The notes: generated by a model not told the origin, from the letters alone. Shown: positions 52,842-62,097, counted from the stretch's first letter. The stretch: 64,000 bases of DNA from JAIRNF01 sp031551125 (GCA_031551125.1 JAVBOB010000010.1:58127-122126); one strand, 5' to 3'. Program-made: numbers and translations.

Positions 52842-53819
52842 TCAATGTTCTTCCAAACGTTGTTCTCGGTTTGTTGCTTCAGATTCTTGTTCAAATGCCT
52901 TTACAATAAACTTAACCAGCGGGTGACGAAGAATATCGCGGTTATCAAATTCAATATAGCCAATGCCTTTAATGCTTCCCAGCATCTGCTTTGCTTTCAG
53001 TAGTCCGGAGTCACTTTTGCGTGGTAAATCTATTTGCGTAATGTCTCCTGTTACAATAAACTTTGCATTAGTGCCCATACGGGTTAGAAACATTTTCAGC
53101 TGGTTGAAGGTTGTATTCTGAGCTTCGTCAAGAATTACAAAAGCGTTATCCAGCGTGCGGCCACGCATGTATGCCAGCGGTGCAATTTGTACGGTTCCGT
53201 CTTCCATATAGCCCGATAGCTTACGGGGCGGAAGCATATCGTTTAACGCATCGTACAGCGGTTGCAAGTACGGGTCTAGCTTCTCCTTCATATCGCCGGG
53301 CAGAAAACCTAAGCGCTCTCCGGCTTCAACGGCAGGACGTGTTAGTATAATTTTCTGAACGGTTTTATTTCTCAACGCCCGAACGGCAAGTGCAATGGCA
53401 GTATATGTTTTTCCTGATCCGGCAGGCCCTACGGCAAAAAGAAGGTCATTGCTATTATACAGCTCTACCAGCCTTTGCTGATTTATAGTGCGCGCACGAA
53501 TAATTTTGCCATGATTTCCATATACCAAAACATCCGATTGGTCGCCTTCAGCCTCTTGTCCTTCTTCGGCAGGATAATCAAACAGCTCATGTAATGTTGC
53601 TTCTGACACTTTTCCATATCGTGAAATATGGTCGGCCAGCTGGGTCAGCTTCTGCTCAAACAGCTCTATTTCCTCTTCTTCTCCAAATACCCGAATTTCA
53701 CTGCCTCGGGCAACTATTTTCAGCTTCGGAAAACGGTTCGATATAAAGTTAAGGTTGCTGTTGCGTACTCCGTATAGCTTTACAGGTTCAACTCCTTCTA
53801 TGAATATTATTTTCTCCAA
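52842..53819 (-). CDS. phoH: PhoH family ATPase
   Basis: A 325-residue cytosolic NTPase of the PhoH/PhoL type, linked to RNA metabolism. Walker A is VGPAGSGKTYTAIALAV near 135, followed by RPAVEAGERLGFLPGDMKEKLDPY; Walker B is FVILDEAQNTT; GDITQIDLPRK is a further family block. N-terminal about 90 residues carry a KH-like part. Upstream of purC by 56 nt. Confidence 0.97.
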   Translation of the reverse strand: MEKIIFIEGVEPVKLYGVRNSNLNFISNRFPKLKIVARGSEIRVFGEEEEIELFEQKLTQLADHISRYGKVSEATLHELFDYPAEEGQEAEGDQSDVLVYGNHGKIIRARTINQQRLVELYNSNDLLFAVGPAGSGKTYTAIALAVRALRNKTVQKIILTRPAVEAGERLGFLPGDMKEKLDPYLQPLYDALNDMLPPRKLSGYMEDGTVQIAPLAYMRGRTLDNAFVILDEAQNTTFNQLKMFLTRMGTNAKFIVTGDITQIDLPRKSDSGLLKAKQMLGSIKGIGYIEFDNRDILRHPLVKFIVKAFEQESEATNREQRLEEH

Positions 53820-53913
53820 TTAGATTAGTTTACAAGTTTACGGTTTAAAGGCTTAAAGGTTTACCGTATTCATTTAATGCTTAATACCTAATTCACATGC
53901 AAGTACAAATGTA

Positions 53914-55017
53914 TCAAAAATTACGTTCAAAGAAGCCATTATTGTTATTCTGAAGTAACAGGCGGGTATCTTTAGTAAACTGCATAAAGCGGGTGTAATC
54001 TGTAGGCTTAAAAAAGTCTGATTTGTTTTCAAAATCTTCTACCGGTAGTATGTAGTATCGCTTTATTCCGTTTTCTATCGGTTTGTACACCCAAACAAGA
54101 GAGTAGGACGCGTCAGCAATGGTAATAGACCCGTTTTTGCGTACTAACGTTAAGTAGGCAATTGCGCCACCGTCCGTATGTTTGGCTTCTTGGTTAGACA
54201 CAAAGTTCCCCAACGAATATACAATTGCTTTATCGGGCATATCGCTGCAAGGTGATTTACGTAGCTCCATTGGCTGAACCACATGGGGGTGGGAGCCTAT
54301 TACTAACTTCACGCCTCGCTCAGCTAAGAAATCTGCCAACGCCTTTTGTTCGGCACTTGGCGTTCGCTGATACTCGTTACCCCAGTGCATTATGGCAATT
54401 ATAGCATCGGGGTTTTGCAGCTTGGCAAGAGCTATGTCCATAGCAATAGCACTGGTGTCAATAAGGTTAACCTCGGTAGGAGAGGGGATAGGTATTCCAT
54501 TTGTATCGTATGTATAGCAAAGAATAGAAAAACGAAACCCGTTCTTTTCAAGTAAGTATGGATAGTTTTCCAACTTTTCGCTGATATTTCTGAATGTTCC
54601 GGTATGCGGAATTTGTAAAGAATCGAGCACATCCAACGTTCTTATAATACCATTTTTCCCTTTGTCGCAAGAGTGGTTGTTCGCTGTGGCTAACAGGTCA
54701 ACGCCAACGTTTTTCAATGTTTGCGCTATGGCATCTGGAGCAGAAAAGCACGGGTAGCCGCTGTACGGTTTTCCGGCCAGCGTTAGCTCAAGGTTGGCAA
54801 TGGTAATATCGGCATTGGATAGTCGGCTTGCAACATAGCTAAAGCAGCTGTCATAGCAATAGCTATTGCCGTACTTTGCCCCGTTTATTTGAGGCATGTG
54901 CTGCATTACATCGCCAATAAATACAAGGCGTATGCTATCTTGTCCATTGGCGGGTTTGCCAGTAAGAAAGAAGCATAGTAGGGTAAATGAGATAGCTAGC
55001 TGTTTGCAGGTAGTCAT
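53914..55017 (-). CDS. CapA-like metallophosphatase-fold protein
   Basis: A 367-residue exported protein (signal MTTCKQLAISFTLLCFFLTGKPANG). It belongs to the PGA_cap/CapA family with a calcineurin-like fold: VFIGDVMQHM, ADITIANLELTLAG, ATANNHSCDKG, MHWGNEYQRTPS and VIGSHPHVVQPMEL hold the expected metal ligands (Asp, Asn, His). The family includes proteins for poly-gamma-glutamate anchoring, but no other cap gene is here. The substrate is not known. Confidence 0.9.
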   Translation of the reverse strand: MTTCKQLAISFTLLCFFLTGKPANGQDSIRLVFIGDVMQHMPQINGAKYGNSYCYDSCFSYVASRLSNADITIANLELTLAGKPYSGYPCFSAPDAIAQTLKNVGVDLLATANNHSCDKGKNGIIRTLDVLDSLQIPHTGTFRNISEKLENYPYLLEKNGFRFSILCYTYDTNGIPIPSPTEVNLIDTSAIAMDIALAKLQNPDAIIAIMHWGNEYQRTPSAEQKALADFLAERGVKLVIGSHPHVVQPMELRKSPCSDMPDKAIVYSLGNFVSNQEAKHTDGGAIAYLTLVRKNGSITIADASYSLVWVYKPIENGIKRYYILPVEDFENKSDFFKPTDYTRFMQFTKDTRLLLQNNNNGFFERNF

Positions 55018-55035
55018 TATAATCGTACTTGTTTT

Positions 55036-55133
55036 ACCCCCAACCCCCTAAAGGGGGCTTGAACAATAGATTCTGTGAGGTTTTTTGTATTTGGTAAAGT
55101 TCCCTTTAGGGGATTTAGGGGTAAGGGTTACTT
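55036..55133. repeat. CCCCTAAAGGGG repeat pair
   Basis: ACCCCCAACCCCCTAAAGGG (55036 on) and, inverted, CCCTTTAGGGGATTTAGGGG (from 55101) flank about 40 nt. Located between hutI and the capA-like gene. Partial mismatches make the fold weaker than at 58942-59015. Confidence 0.75.
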
Positions 55134-55135
55134 AA

Positions 55136-56383
55136 TTATACCCGTTTCCCGTTCAAAATAACCGTATCTACGAGTTTTGTGGTATATGCGTATGGCATAA
55201 ATTCGTATCCGGGAATAGGTTTAGTGATAAAAATGTTTGCCGTTTTTCCCTTTGCCATGCTACCATGCGTATCACTTACTCCCATAGCGTATGCGGAGTT
55301 TATGGTGGCTGCGTTGATTGCTTCTTCGGGTAGCATGCGCATTTTTATGCAGGCTAGTGAAAGTATAAATTTCATATCACCGGAAGGTGATGACCCGGGG
55401 TTATAGTCAGAGGCTAACGCCAAGGGCAAGCCGGCATCCATCATCTTGCGCACGGGCGGATATACCATGCCTAAGAAGAAGGCTGCCCCCGGAAGTATGG
55501 TAGGCATGGTTTCTGAGTTAAGCAAGCAAGCTATTTCTTCTTCTCCGGTAAATTCCAAGTGGTCAACAGATAGTGCGCCATACTTTACGCCAACCTGAAT
55601 GCCGCCGGAGTAGTCCAATTCGTTGGCGTGAATTTTTGCACGTAGTCCGTACTTCATTCCTGCCATTAGCATGCGCTCCGTTTCTTCGGTAGTAAAGAAA
55701 CCTTTATCGCAAAATACGTCTATGTAATCGGCCAGCTCTTCGCTTGCCACCATCGGAATCATTTCGTTGATGATAAGATCAACGTATTCCGATTGGCACC
55801 CCTTATATTCGGCCGGTACGGCATGTGCTCCGAGAAATGTAGCCTTTATGGTAATAGGCGTTGTTTCTTTCAGCCTACGCACTACGCGGAGCATTTTCAG
55901 CTCATCTTCTGTTGAAAGACCGTAGCCGCTTTTTATTTCTACAGCTCCTGTTCCGTAGCTGATGATTTCGTTAATACGCTCCAACGCTTGCTCATACAGC
56001 TCTTCTTCGCTCGCTTCATGTAAACGTTTTGCCGAGTTGAGAATTCCTCCGCCACGCTTTGCTATTTCTTCGTATGATAAACCCCTTATCTTATCAATGT
56101 ATTCAATTTCACGACTTCCGGCATACACCAAGTGGGTGTGCGAATCACAGAACGAGGGGAATACCAATCGACCCGTTGCATCAATTACTTGCTCTTGGGG
56201 TATTGTGTTTAAGGTGTCTATACTTAGCTTATCCATTGTTCCGAAGTCAGCTATCTTATCGTCTTCAATCAACAGAAAAGCGTTGTCAATGCAAGTCAAA
56301 GACGACATATCTTTTCCCGAAACGAGTAGGCGGGGTATTTCTTCTACTTGTACCAGCTTCTTAATATTCTTTATTAACAGCAT
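55136..56383 (-). CDS. hutI: Imidazolonepropionase
   Basis: Hydrolyses imidazolone-5-propionate to N-formimino-L-glutamate, third step of histidine breakdown. 415 residues, amidohydrolase fold: FCDSHTHLVYAGSREIEY (metal His pair), FLGAHAVPAEYKG, KIHANELDYSGG (metal His), SVDHLEFTGEE and LASDYNPGSSPSGDMKFI (metal Asp). hutU, hutH and the formiminotransferase are not in this window. It starts 33 nt from the ogt stop. Confidence 0.97.
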   Translation of the reverse strand: MLLIKNIKKLVQVEEIPRLLVSGKDMSSLTCIDNAFLLIEDDKIADFGTMDKLSIDTLNTIPQEQVIDATGRLVFPSFCDSHTHLVYAGSREIEYIDKIRGLSYEEIAKRGGGILNSAKRLHEASEEELYEQALERINEIISYGTGAVEIKSGYGLSTEDELKMLRVVRRLKETTPITIKATFLGAHAVPAEYKGCQSEYVDLIINEMIPMVASEELADYIDVFCDKGFFTTEETERMLMAGMKYGLRAKIHANELDYSGGIQVGVKYGALSVDHLEFTGEEEIACLLNSETMPTILPGAAFFLGMVYPPVRKMMDAGLPLALASDYNPGSSPSGDMKFILSLACIKMRMLPEEAINAATINSAYAMGVSDTHGSMAKGKTANIFITKPIPGYEFMPYAYTTKLVDTVILNGKRV

Positions 56384-56416
56384 ATTGTTTATAAATGGTT
56401 TATGTGTTGTTGATAT

Positions 56417-56911
56417 CTACAAATCGAATAAGTCTCGCTGTCCGCTCGAATGCTTCTGCTCATGCACTAGTAGCCATTGCTTACGCCATAATCCGCCGGC
56501 ATAGCCTACCAGCTTGCTACTGCTGCCTATTACCCTATGGCATGGAACAACAATAGATATCGGGTTTTTTCCATTGGCGCTTCCTACCGCCCTTACCAAT
56601 GATTCATCTCCCAGCTTTAAGGCTATATCTTTGTATGATACCGTTTTGCCATATTCTATTTTTGCCAATTCAGCCCACACTCGTTGTTGAAATTCTGTTC
56701 CCTCGCAGTAGTATGGAAAGCTGAAGTTGGTACGTTGTCCGAAAAAGTATTCGTTCAGCTGTTTGATACATCTTTTTAGTACTTCAGCCTGTTTTTCTTC
56801 CTCATTTTCGGCCTTTTCTACAAAAACAATAGAACATATAAACTTGTCTTTTGCCGTAATTTTCAGCACTCCAATGGGCGAATGGTAGTAAGCACTTGTT
56901 TCCATAGGCAA
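56417..56911 (-). CDS. ogt: Methylated-DNA-protein cysteine methyltransferase
   Basis: Repairs O6-alkylguanine by transferring the alkyl group to its own Cys. 164 residues; active site IVVPCHRVIGSSSKLVGYAGG near residue 122, preceded by the helix-turn-helix region FQQRVWAELAKIEYGKTVSYKDIALKLGDESLVRAVGSANGKNPI with the arginine finger. No AdaA-like domain, hence Ogt/AGT type. First gene of the minus-strand series down to the SGNH hydrolase. Confidence 0.97.
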   Translation of the reverse strand: MPMETSAYYHSPIGVLKITAKDKFICSIVFVEKAENEEEKQAEVLKRCIKQLNEYFFGQRTNFSFPYYCEGTEFQQRVWAELAKIEYGKTVSYKDIALKLGDESLVRAVGSANGKNPISIVVPCHRVIGSSSKLVGYAGGLWRKQWLLVHEQKHSSGQRDLFDL

Positions 56912-57059
56912 AAGTATTTAGGTTGCAAACAACGAAGATATATTACAAAGTTAATAATTTTGATGCTAACTTTGCCTACTCATAAAAAATGGTAATAGCG
57001 TTCTTTTGATAAGCGAGTAATATTATAGTTTCACATAATACTAATCTAAATTTATAACG

Positions 57060-57479
57060 ATGGGATTTTTCAAAGAGTTTAAAGAGTTTGCCATGAGGGG
57101 CAACGTGATTGACATGGCTGTCGGTATCATTATCGGTGCGGCTTTTGGTAAGATTGTATCATCACTTGTTGCCGACGTAATAATGCCACCTATCGGGTTA
57201 CTTGTGGGCGGCGTTAGCTTTACGGATATTGTAATTACGCTTAAGGCTGCAAGTGTAAATGCGGCAGGTGAAGCTATTCCGGCAGTTACATTACAGCTGG
57301 GAAAGTTTCTGCAAACCGTATTTGATTTCTTAGTTATAGCCTTTGCCGTATTCATTTTTATACGGTTCATCAATAAGCTTAGCCGTAAGAAAGAGGCTGC
57401 TCCGGCTGCACCTCCGGCACCGTCGAAGGAAGAACAATTGCTTACGGAAATCCGTGATTTGCTGAAGGAGAAAAAGTAG
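57060..57479 (+). CDS. mscL: Large-conductance mechanosensitive channel
   Basis: Pentameric inner-membrane valve that opens on hypo-osmotic shock. 139 residues: amphipathic N-terminus MGFFKEFKEFAMRGNVIDMAVGIIIGAAFGKIVSSLVADVIMPPIGLL (first helix and pore), a periplasmic loop, TM2 FLVIAFAVFIFIRFINKL, and the C-terminal helix EEQLLTEIRDLLKEKK. It converges with the thiamine pyrophosphokinase gene, with only 6 nt between stops. Confidence 0.98.
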   Translation: MGFFKEFKEFAMRGNVIDMAVGIIIGAAFGKIVSSLVADVIMPPIGLLVGGVSFTDIVITLKAASVNAAGEAIPAVTLQLGKFLQTVFDFLVIAFAVFIFIRFINKLSRKKEAAPAAPPAPSKEEQLLTEIRDLLKEKK

Positions 57480-57485
57480 TACAGG

Positions 57486-58154
57486 CTAGCAATATTGCCT
57501 AAAAACCAGCAACCGACCTTGTTCAAACTTTATGCTGAACGAGCTGTCGGTTGCTTCGTTTAGCGTACCTTGCCACCATGAGCTAACGCAACGGTCAAGC
57601 GGGTATTTTAGTCCGCTAAGGTAGATAGGGCTACCGGGAGTTAGCGAGAAAATAGATACCTGTTGTTCTTTTATGCTTTCAAACTCACTTGTAGAAAGAA
57701 TCGGGTTAAAAACACCGGTATCGGTTAGCATTGTTACGTTCGCTCGCTCGGCATAGTCTGCAAGTAGGGATATATTTGCTAGCGCATGGTCTTCCCGTAA
57801 GCCCGTTGCTCCAACTATGTATAAATCTGTCCAACCTTTTTCTATACAAAAGCTTACTGCTTTAGTCAAGTCATTGGTCTCCTGACAGGATGAGGGGTAT
57901 AACCTGTCAGCGTATTTTACTTTCAGCTTATCAGATAAGCTGTCTAAATCTCCTACAATATAGTCGGGTTCCATGCCTGCATTAACCAGCTTTGTGGCTG
58001 CACCATCACAGCAAATAATGGTTTTTGCTGTCTTTAAGGTTGATATGGCCAGCAGATGTGATGGAAACAGACCATCAGCCAGCACAACAACTTGCTTGCC
58101 AATGTTGTTGACGGTTGGCATAGAATAGAAAGGAATACTGCTATTGTTATTCAT
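57486..58154 (-). CDS. Thiamine pyrophosphokinase
   Basis: Makes thiamine diphosphate from thiamine and ATP. 222 residues with the TPK catalytic block IICCDGAATKLVNAGMEPDYIVGDLDSLS (near 46), QETNDLTKAVSFCIEKGWTDLYIVGATGLREDHALANISLL (DxxKA and GxRxDH) and a C-terminal beta-sandwich (thiamine-binding). No thiamine riboswitch was seen upstream. It follows the PAS gene by 16 nt. Confidence 0.94.
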   Translation of the reverse strand: MNNNSSIPFYSMPTVNNIGKQVVVLADGLFPSHLLAISTLKTAKTIICCDGAATKLVNAGMEPDYIVGDLDSLSDKLKVKYADRLYPSSCQETNDLTKAVSFCIEKGWTDLYIVGATGLREDHALANISLLADYAERANVTMLTDTGVFNPILSTSEFESIKEQQVSIFSLTPGSPIYLSGLKYPLDRCVSSWWQGTLNEATDSSFSIKFEQGRLLVFRQYC

Positions 58155-58170
58155 TCAAACCCATAGTTGT

Positions 58171-58506
58171 TTAGCTGCGAACATGGTGGGGCATTTCAAT
58201 AGGAAGTTCTATTGAAAATTCTACAAGCCCCTTTAGTACACCGTTTTCATACCAAGGCGTTTGGTGAATCAGCTTCTTTGTGCTGTTCTTTTCAATGGTG
58301 TACGAATTGCTTAACCCTTGCTCCAACATACGAAGAATTGTTTCCCATGATTTTGCGGAGTGGCAATCTTTCAGGCTTTGGCCTATAAGCGATTCACCAT
58401 ACTTGGCAAACGTTTTCTTCGATTTCTCATTCATGTATATAATCTTTCCTTCAAGGTCACATACCGTTATGGCGGCGTTCAGCTCGTTAGCCCATGCGTT
58501 ATTCAT
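58171..58506 (-). CDS. Single-domain PAS protein
   Basis: A 111-residue protein consisting of one PAS fold (ELNAAITVCDLEGKIIYMNEKSKKTFAKYGESLIGQSLKDCH..KKLIHQTPWYENGVLKGLVEFSIEL). There is no kinase, cyclase or DNA-binding partner domain. Cofactor unknown. It overlaps the upstream membrane protein gene by 8 nt, so they are likely made together, possibly as a sensor pair (inference). Confidence 0.85.
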   Translation of the reverse strand: MNNAWANELNAAITVCDLEGKIIYMNEKSKKTFAKYGESLIGQSLKDCHSAKSWETILRMLEQGLSNSYTIEKNSTKKLIHQTPWYENGVLKGLVEFSIELPIEMPHHVRS

Positions 58507-58855
58507 GTGATGTTGGTTTTGCTTGATTAATGGATATAACGTAGTCTACGAGTAGTACAAATAGCAAAATAAATTCGGGTTTAGACAAGCCAAGGTAAGC
58601 CAATATGGCAATAGACAGAATAATAATAAATGTAATAAGGTGTTGCTTGTCTGCGCCGCTCAACTTGTCTTTATGTCTTAACGCCACCGAGTAGTAAAAT
58701 GTTCGGTAAACAATGTATAGCAAAACAGTAGCAATGAGTATGTAGCTTCCCGGTTTATAGCTGAAAGCTCTTACTATACCGCCAAGTATTGCCAAGGCGG
58801 CTGTTGCTGCAACTACATGTCTGTCATATTTTGCTAGAATTGCTCTCACTTGCAA
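58499..58855 (-). CDS. Small membrane protein of unknown function
   Basis: A 118-residue inner-membrane protein with about four helices (HVVAATAALAILGGIVRAF, YILIATVLLYIVYRTFYYSV, LITFIIILSIAILAYLGL, FILLFVLLVDYVISI). I do not recognise a family. Its stop overlaps the start of the PAS gene by 8 nt. Confidence 0.75.
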   Translation of the reverse strand: MQVRAILAKYDRHVVAATAALAILGGIVRAFSYKPGSYILIATVLLYIVYRTFYYSVALRHKDKLSGADKQHLITFIIILSIAILAYLGLSKPEFILLFVLLVDYVISINQAKPTSHE

Positions 58856-58941
58856 TTAATGGCTTGTGGAATAAAAATATTTACTGTAAAGAACGCAACG
58901 AAAACGTAAATGGCGCGATGAAATATTTTAAACATGTTTCC

Positions 58942-59015
58942 TACCCCCAACCCCCTAAAGGGGACTTTAGTATAGTGCTGATATGTAGCTAGCCCCCTTT
59001 AGGGGGTTGGGGGTA
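58942..59015. repeat. Inverted repeat with 22-bp perfect arms
   Basis: TACCCCCAACCCCCTAAAGG... at 58942-58963 and its exact reverse complement at 58994-59015 flank a 30-nt spacer. It begins 6 nt past the lysA stop and could work as a terminator, but the sequence belongs to a dispersed family also at 5101 and 55036. Confidence 0.85.
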
Positions 59016-59021
59016 AAAATA

Positions 59022-60176
59022 CTATAACTCATCAGAGTAGTAATGCTTAGGCAGCTCCCGAAGGTTATACTGCGAAGCCATAATTTCACCATAAGCACCG
59101 GCAGAACGCAGGGCAAGTAAGTCCCCTCGTTTAGTTTCGGGTAGAGGTACGCATTTAGCAAAACAATCGGATGATTCACATATAGGGCCAACTACATCAT
59201 AATGTTTAGTGATGCCCTGAGAGCTTAAGTTATCGATTTTATGGTGAGCTTGGTATAGCGCAGGACGTATAAGGTCGGTCATACCGGCATCAACAATTAC
59301 AAAATCTTTTTTCTCTCCATGCTTTACGTAAACAACCTTAGTAACTAAGCTGCCGCATTGTGCTACCAATGCTCTTCCGAGCTCAAAGTGTACAGCTTGT
59401 CCCTTCTTCACTTCCAGCATGCGGTTGAATATGGCAAAGTAATCTTTAAAATCGGCTATCGGATTTTCATCAGGGTTGCTATAGTCAATGCCTAAACCGC
59501 CACCTACATTAATATGTTCAAGTGAAACGCCATATTGTTCAAACCATTGGTATATTTCATTTACACGGGTACAAAGAGCCTCGAATACCTTCAAGTCGGT
59601 AATTTGTGAACCTACGTGGAAGTGAAGGCTAATCAGCTTAACGTTTTTCAGTGTTTTCAGTGTTGCAATTACCTCTTCAAACTGCCACGGGCTGATACCA
59701 AACTTGTTTTCTTCCAGTCCGGTAGTAATGTAGTGGTGAGTATGTGCATCAACGTTGGGGTTTATGCGTATGGCAACATCGGCAACAAAACCTTTTTTTG
59801 CGGCAAGTTCGTTCACCACTTCCAGCTCCGGCAGTGATTCGCAGTTGAACGTAAATATACGATGCTCTAAAGCGAGGTTAATTTCTTCGTCTGTTTTTCC
59901 AACTCCGGCAAAAGCAATATGCTTACCATCAAACCCGCAATCTATTGCACGTTGTACTTCGTTTCCACTTACACAATCAGCACCAAATCCAAGCTCTTTT
60001 AGAACGCCTAAAATTTTATGGTTGGGGTTGGCCTTTAACGCATAATGAACGACATAGCCATATTTATCGGCTTCCTTTTTCAGCGTTTCGGCTGTTTGCC
60101 GTAACAGCTGCATGTCATAGTAGTAGAATGGGGTTTTAAGCTGGTTGAATTTGCTGAGCAGTTCTTGGTTTTTCAT
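59022..60176 (-). CDS. lysA: Diaminopimelate decarboxylase
   Basis: PLP enzyme that turns meso-diaminopimelate into lysine. 384 residues of the alanine-racemase-like barrel fold: FYYYDMQLLRQTAETL, YALKANPNHKIL with the PLP Lys near 48, GADCVSGNEVQRAI, LHFHVGSQI (PLP-contact His/Gly region), HINVGGGLGIDY, FELGRALVAQCGSLVTKV, CESSDCFAK with the active-site Cys, and SAGAYGEIMASQYN. Some short decarboxylases are annotated this way; the motifs fit LysA. A TATATTTG box lies about 25 nt upstream. Confidence 0.96.
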   Translation of the reverse strand: MKNQELLSKFNQLKTPFYYYDMQLLRQTAETLKKEADKYGYVVHYALKANPNHKILGVLKELGFGADCVSGNEVQRAIDCGFDGKHIAFAGVGKTDEEINLALEHRIFTFNCESLPELEVVNELAAKKGFVADVAIRINPNVDAHTHHYITTGLEENKFGISPWQFEEVIATLKTLKNVKLISLHFHVGSQITDLKVFEALCTRVNEIYQWFEQYGVSLEHINVGGGLGIDYSNPDENPIADFKDYFAIFNRMLEVKKGQAVHFELGRALVAQCGSLVTKVVYVKHGEKKDFVIVDAGMTDLIRPALYQAHHKIDNLSSQGITKHYDVVGPICESSDCFAKCVPLPETKRGDLLALRSAGAYGEIMASQYNLRELPKHYYSDEL

Positions 60177-60201
60177 AGTACATGTTAATTAGTTAACCGT
60201 G

Positions 60202-60209
60202 CAAATATA
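60202..60209 (-). promoter_or_regulatory. -7 box of lysA
   Basis: The complement reads TATATTTG, matching TAnnTTTG, about 25 nt before the ATG. No -33 box was seen at the right spacing. Confidence 0.45.
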
Positions 60210-60342
60210 GATTATTTATACATAGCTTAGAGAAACCGCCGTCAAATAAGGCTAAATTTGCAGTTCAAGCTGTTATCCTGTTTGCGATAGTGTTTGTTAG
60301 CATAATAAGGATGGTTTGAGTCAATACCTCAAAATTTATTTC

Positions 60343-60350
60343 TAGATTTG
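60343..60350 (+). promoter_or_regulatory. -7 box of pckA
   Basis: TAGATTTG matches TAnnTTTG; the predicted transcript would have a leader of about 70 nt before ATG 60426. The nearest TTTG upstream (60315-60318) is 24 nt away, longer than usual. Confidence 0.4.
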
Positions 60351-60425
60351 CACCTAACTAATAAATTAGGGAGTAGAAGAATTTTATTTATACCTAACGA
60401 TTATTTTATTTAACGAAGCAACATC

Positions 60426-62015
60426 ATGAAGAACTTAGATTTAAGTAAGTACGGGATTAGTAACAGCATTGAAGTTGTTCATAATCCTACGTACGAACAG
60501 CTTTATCAAGCTGAAATGAACTCTGAAAATCAGGGTTTTGAAAAAGGCGAGTTGACAACAACCGGTGCCGTTTCTGTAAAAACGGGGATATTTACCGGAC
60601 GTTCTCCTAAAGACCGCTATATAGTAAAGGACTCTGTTTCTGAGAATACCATTTGGTGGGATGGCAACATTAATAAACCTGTTACTCCCGAAATTTGGAA
60701 AGATTTGAAGGCGTTGTCCATTAAACAGCTGAACACAGCCAAGAAGTTATATGTAGTTGATACATTCTGCGGAACCAATGCTGATACACGTATGAAAGTA
60801 CGTTTTATCATGGAGGTTGCATGGCAGGCTCATTTTGTTACCAACATGTTTATTCGTCCTTCACTGTACGAGTTGGAAAATTATGGAGAGCCTGATTTCG
60901 TGGTATTCAACTCGTCTAAAGTAACCAACCCGAATTGGAAAGAGCAAGGCTTAAACTCGGAAGTATTTGTTCTGTTTAACCTTACCGAGAAGCAACAGAT
61001 TATTGGTGGTACGTGGTACGGCGGTGAAATGAAGAAAGGTATGTTCTCTATGATGAACTACTACCTGCCGCTAAAGGGCATGGCTTCCATGCACTGCTCG
61101 GCAAACGTTGGCGAGAAGGGTGATGTGGCTATTTTCTTCGGTCTTTCCGGAACGGGAAAGACCACGCTTTCCGCAGACCCCAAACGCTATTTAATCGGTG
61201 ATGATGAGCATGGATGGGACAACAACGGTGTATTCAACTACGAAGGTGGTTGCTACGCTAAGGTAATTAACCTAAGCCAAGAGAATGAGCCCGATATTTG
61301 GAGAGCAATTAAGCGTGATGCACTGCTGGAAAACGTAGTAATTAAGGCTGATGGAACTCCTGATTTTGCAGATGGTTCAATAACGGAAAACACACGCGTT
61401 TCTTACCCAATTTACCATATCAATAAAATTGTTCTTCCATCAAAGGCTGGACATGCAAGCAAGATTATCTACTTGTCAGCCGATGCTTTCGGTGTACTTC
61501 CTCCCGTTTCTATTTTGGATGAAGCACAGGCACAGTACCACTTCCTTTGCGGTTATACGTCAAAGCTGGCGGGAACAGAGCGTGGTATTACAGAACCCGT
61601 TCCTTCGTTCTCTCCCGCATTTGGAGAAGCATTCTTGACGCTACACCCAACAACTTATGCAAAGACATTGGTAGGTAAAATGAAGGAACACGGCGCTAAG
61701 GCATACTTGGTAAACACCGGATGGAATGGAACAGGCAAGCGTATTTCTATTAAAGATACGCGCGCTATTATTGACGCTATTATCGATGGTTCTATTGAAA
61801 AGGCTGACAAAGTTAACATTCCTGTTCTAAACCTAACGGTTCCTAAAAAGCTGGCTAACGTTTCTGATATTCTAGACCCTCGTACCACTTATGCAAATGT
61901 GGCCGATTGGGAAGCAAAGGCAAAATCGCTTGCTGCAAAGTACATTAAGAACTTTGAGCAATACTGCGATAACGATGCTGCCAAGGCGTTGATTGCTGCG
62001 GGTCCTCAGCTGTAG
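60426..62015 (+). CDS. pckA: Phosphoenolpyruvate carboxykinase (ATP)
   Basis: Interconverts oxaloacetate and PEP with ATP/ADP; in fermentative Bacteroidales it works towards succinate formation. 529 residues with VKTGIFTGRSPKDRYIV, MHCSANVG, the kinase loop FFGLSGTGKTTLSADP, LIGDDEHGWD (metal Asp pair), NTRVSYPIYHI and GTERGITEPVPSFSPAFGEAFL. The start fits the family. A clear terminator follows. Confidence 0.99.
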   Translation: MKNLDLSKYGISNSIEVVHNPTYEQLYQAEMNSENQGFEKGELTTTGAVSVKTGIFTGRSPKDRYIVKDSVSENTIWWDGNINKPVTPEIWKDLKALSIKQLNTAKKLYVVDTFCGTNADTRMKVRFIMEVAWQAHFVTNMFIRPSLYELENYGEPDFVVFNSSKVTNPNWKEQGLNSEVFVLFNLTEKQQIIGGTWYGGEMKKGMFSMMNYYLPLKGMASMHCSANVGEKGDVAIFFGLSGTGKTTLSADPKRYLIGDDEHGWDNNGVFNYEGGCYAKVINLSQENEPDIWRAIKRDALLENVVIKADGTPDFADGSITENTRVSYPIYHINKIVLPSKAGHASKIIYLSADAFGVLPPVSILDEAQAQYHFLCGYTSKLAGTERGITEPVPSFSPAFGEAFLTLHPTTYAKTLVGKMKEHGAKAYLVNTGWNGTGKRISIKDTRAIIDAIIDGSIEKADKVNIPVLNLTVPKKLANVSDILDPRTTYANVADWEAKAKSLAAKYIKNFEQYCDNDAAKALIAAGPQL

Positions 62016-62034
62016 TGCTGAGATAATATGTAGT

Positions 62035-62062
62035 AAAAGCCATCTCAAACGAGATGGCTTTT
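62035..62062 (+). terminator. Terminator after pckA
   Basis: AAAAGCCATCTC and GAGATGGCTTTT pair over 12 bp with an AAAC loop and are followed by TTTTATTTG. Confidence 0.92.
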
Positions 62063-62097
62063 TTATTTGTCCTATTTTTATTTACTTTACGTAGCTA

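Noticed and set aside
53914..55017. Capsule (poly-gamma-glutamate) operon
   Set aside because: Only the CapA-like protein is present; capB, capC and similar genes are missing and the neighbours are housekeeping genes.
55136..56383. Complete histidine utilisation operon
   Set aside because: Only hutI is found; the adjacent genes are ogt and the CapA-like gene.
57486..58170. Thiamine riboswitch before the thiamine pyrophosphokinase gene
   Set aside because: The upstream gap is only 16 nt and no THI-box sequence is visible.
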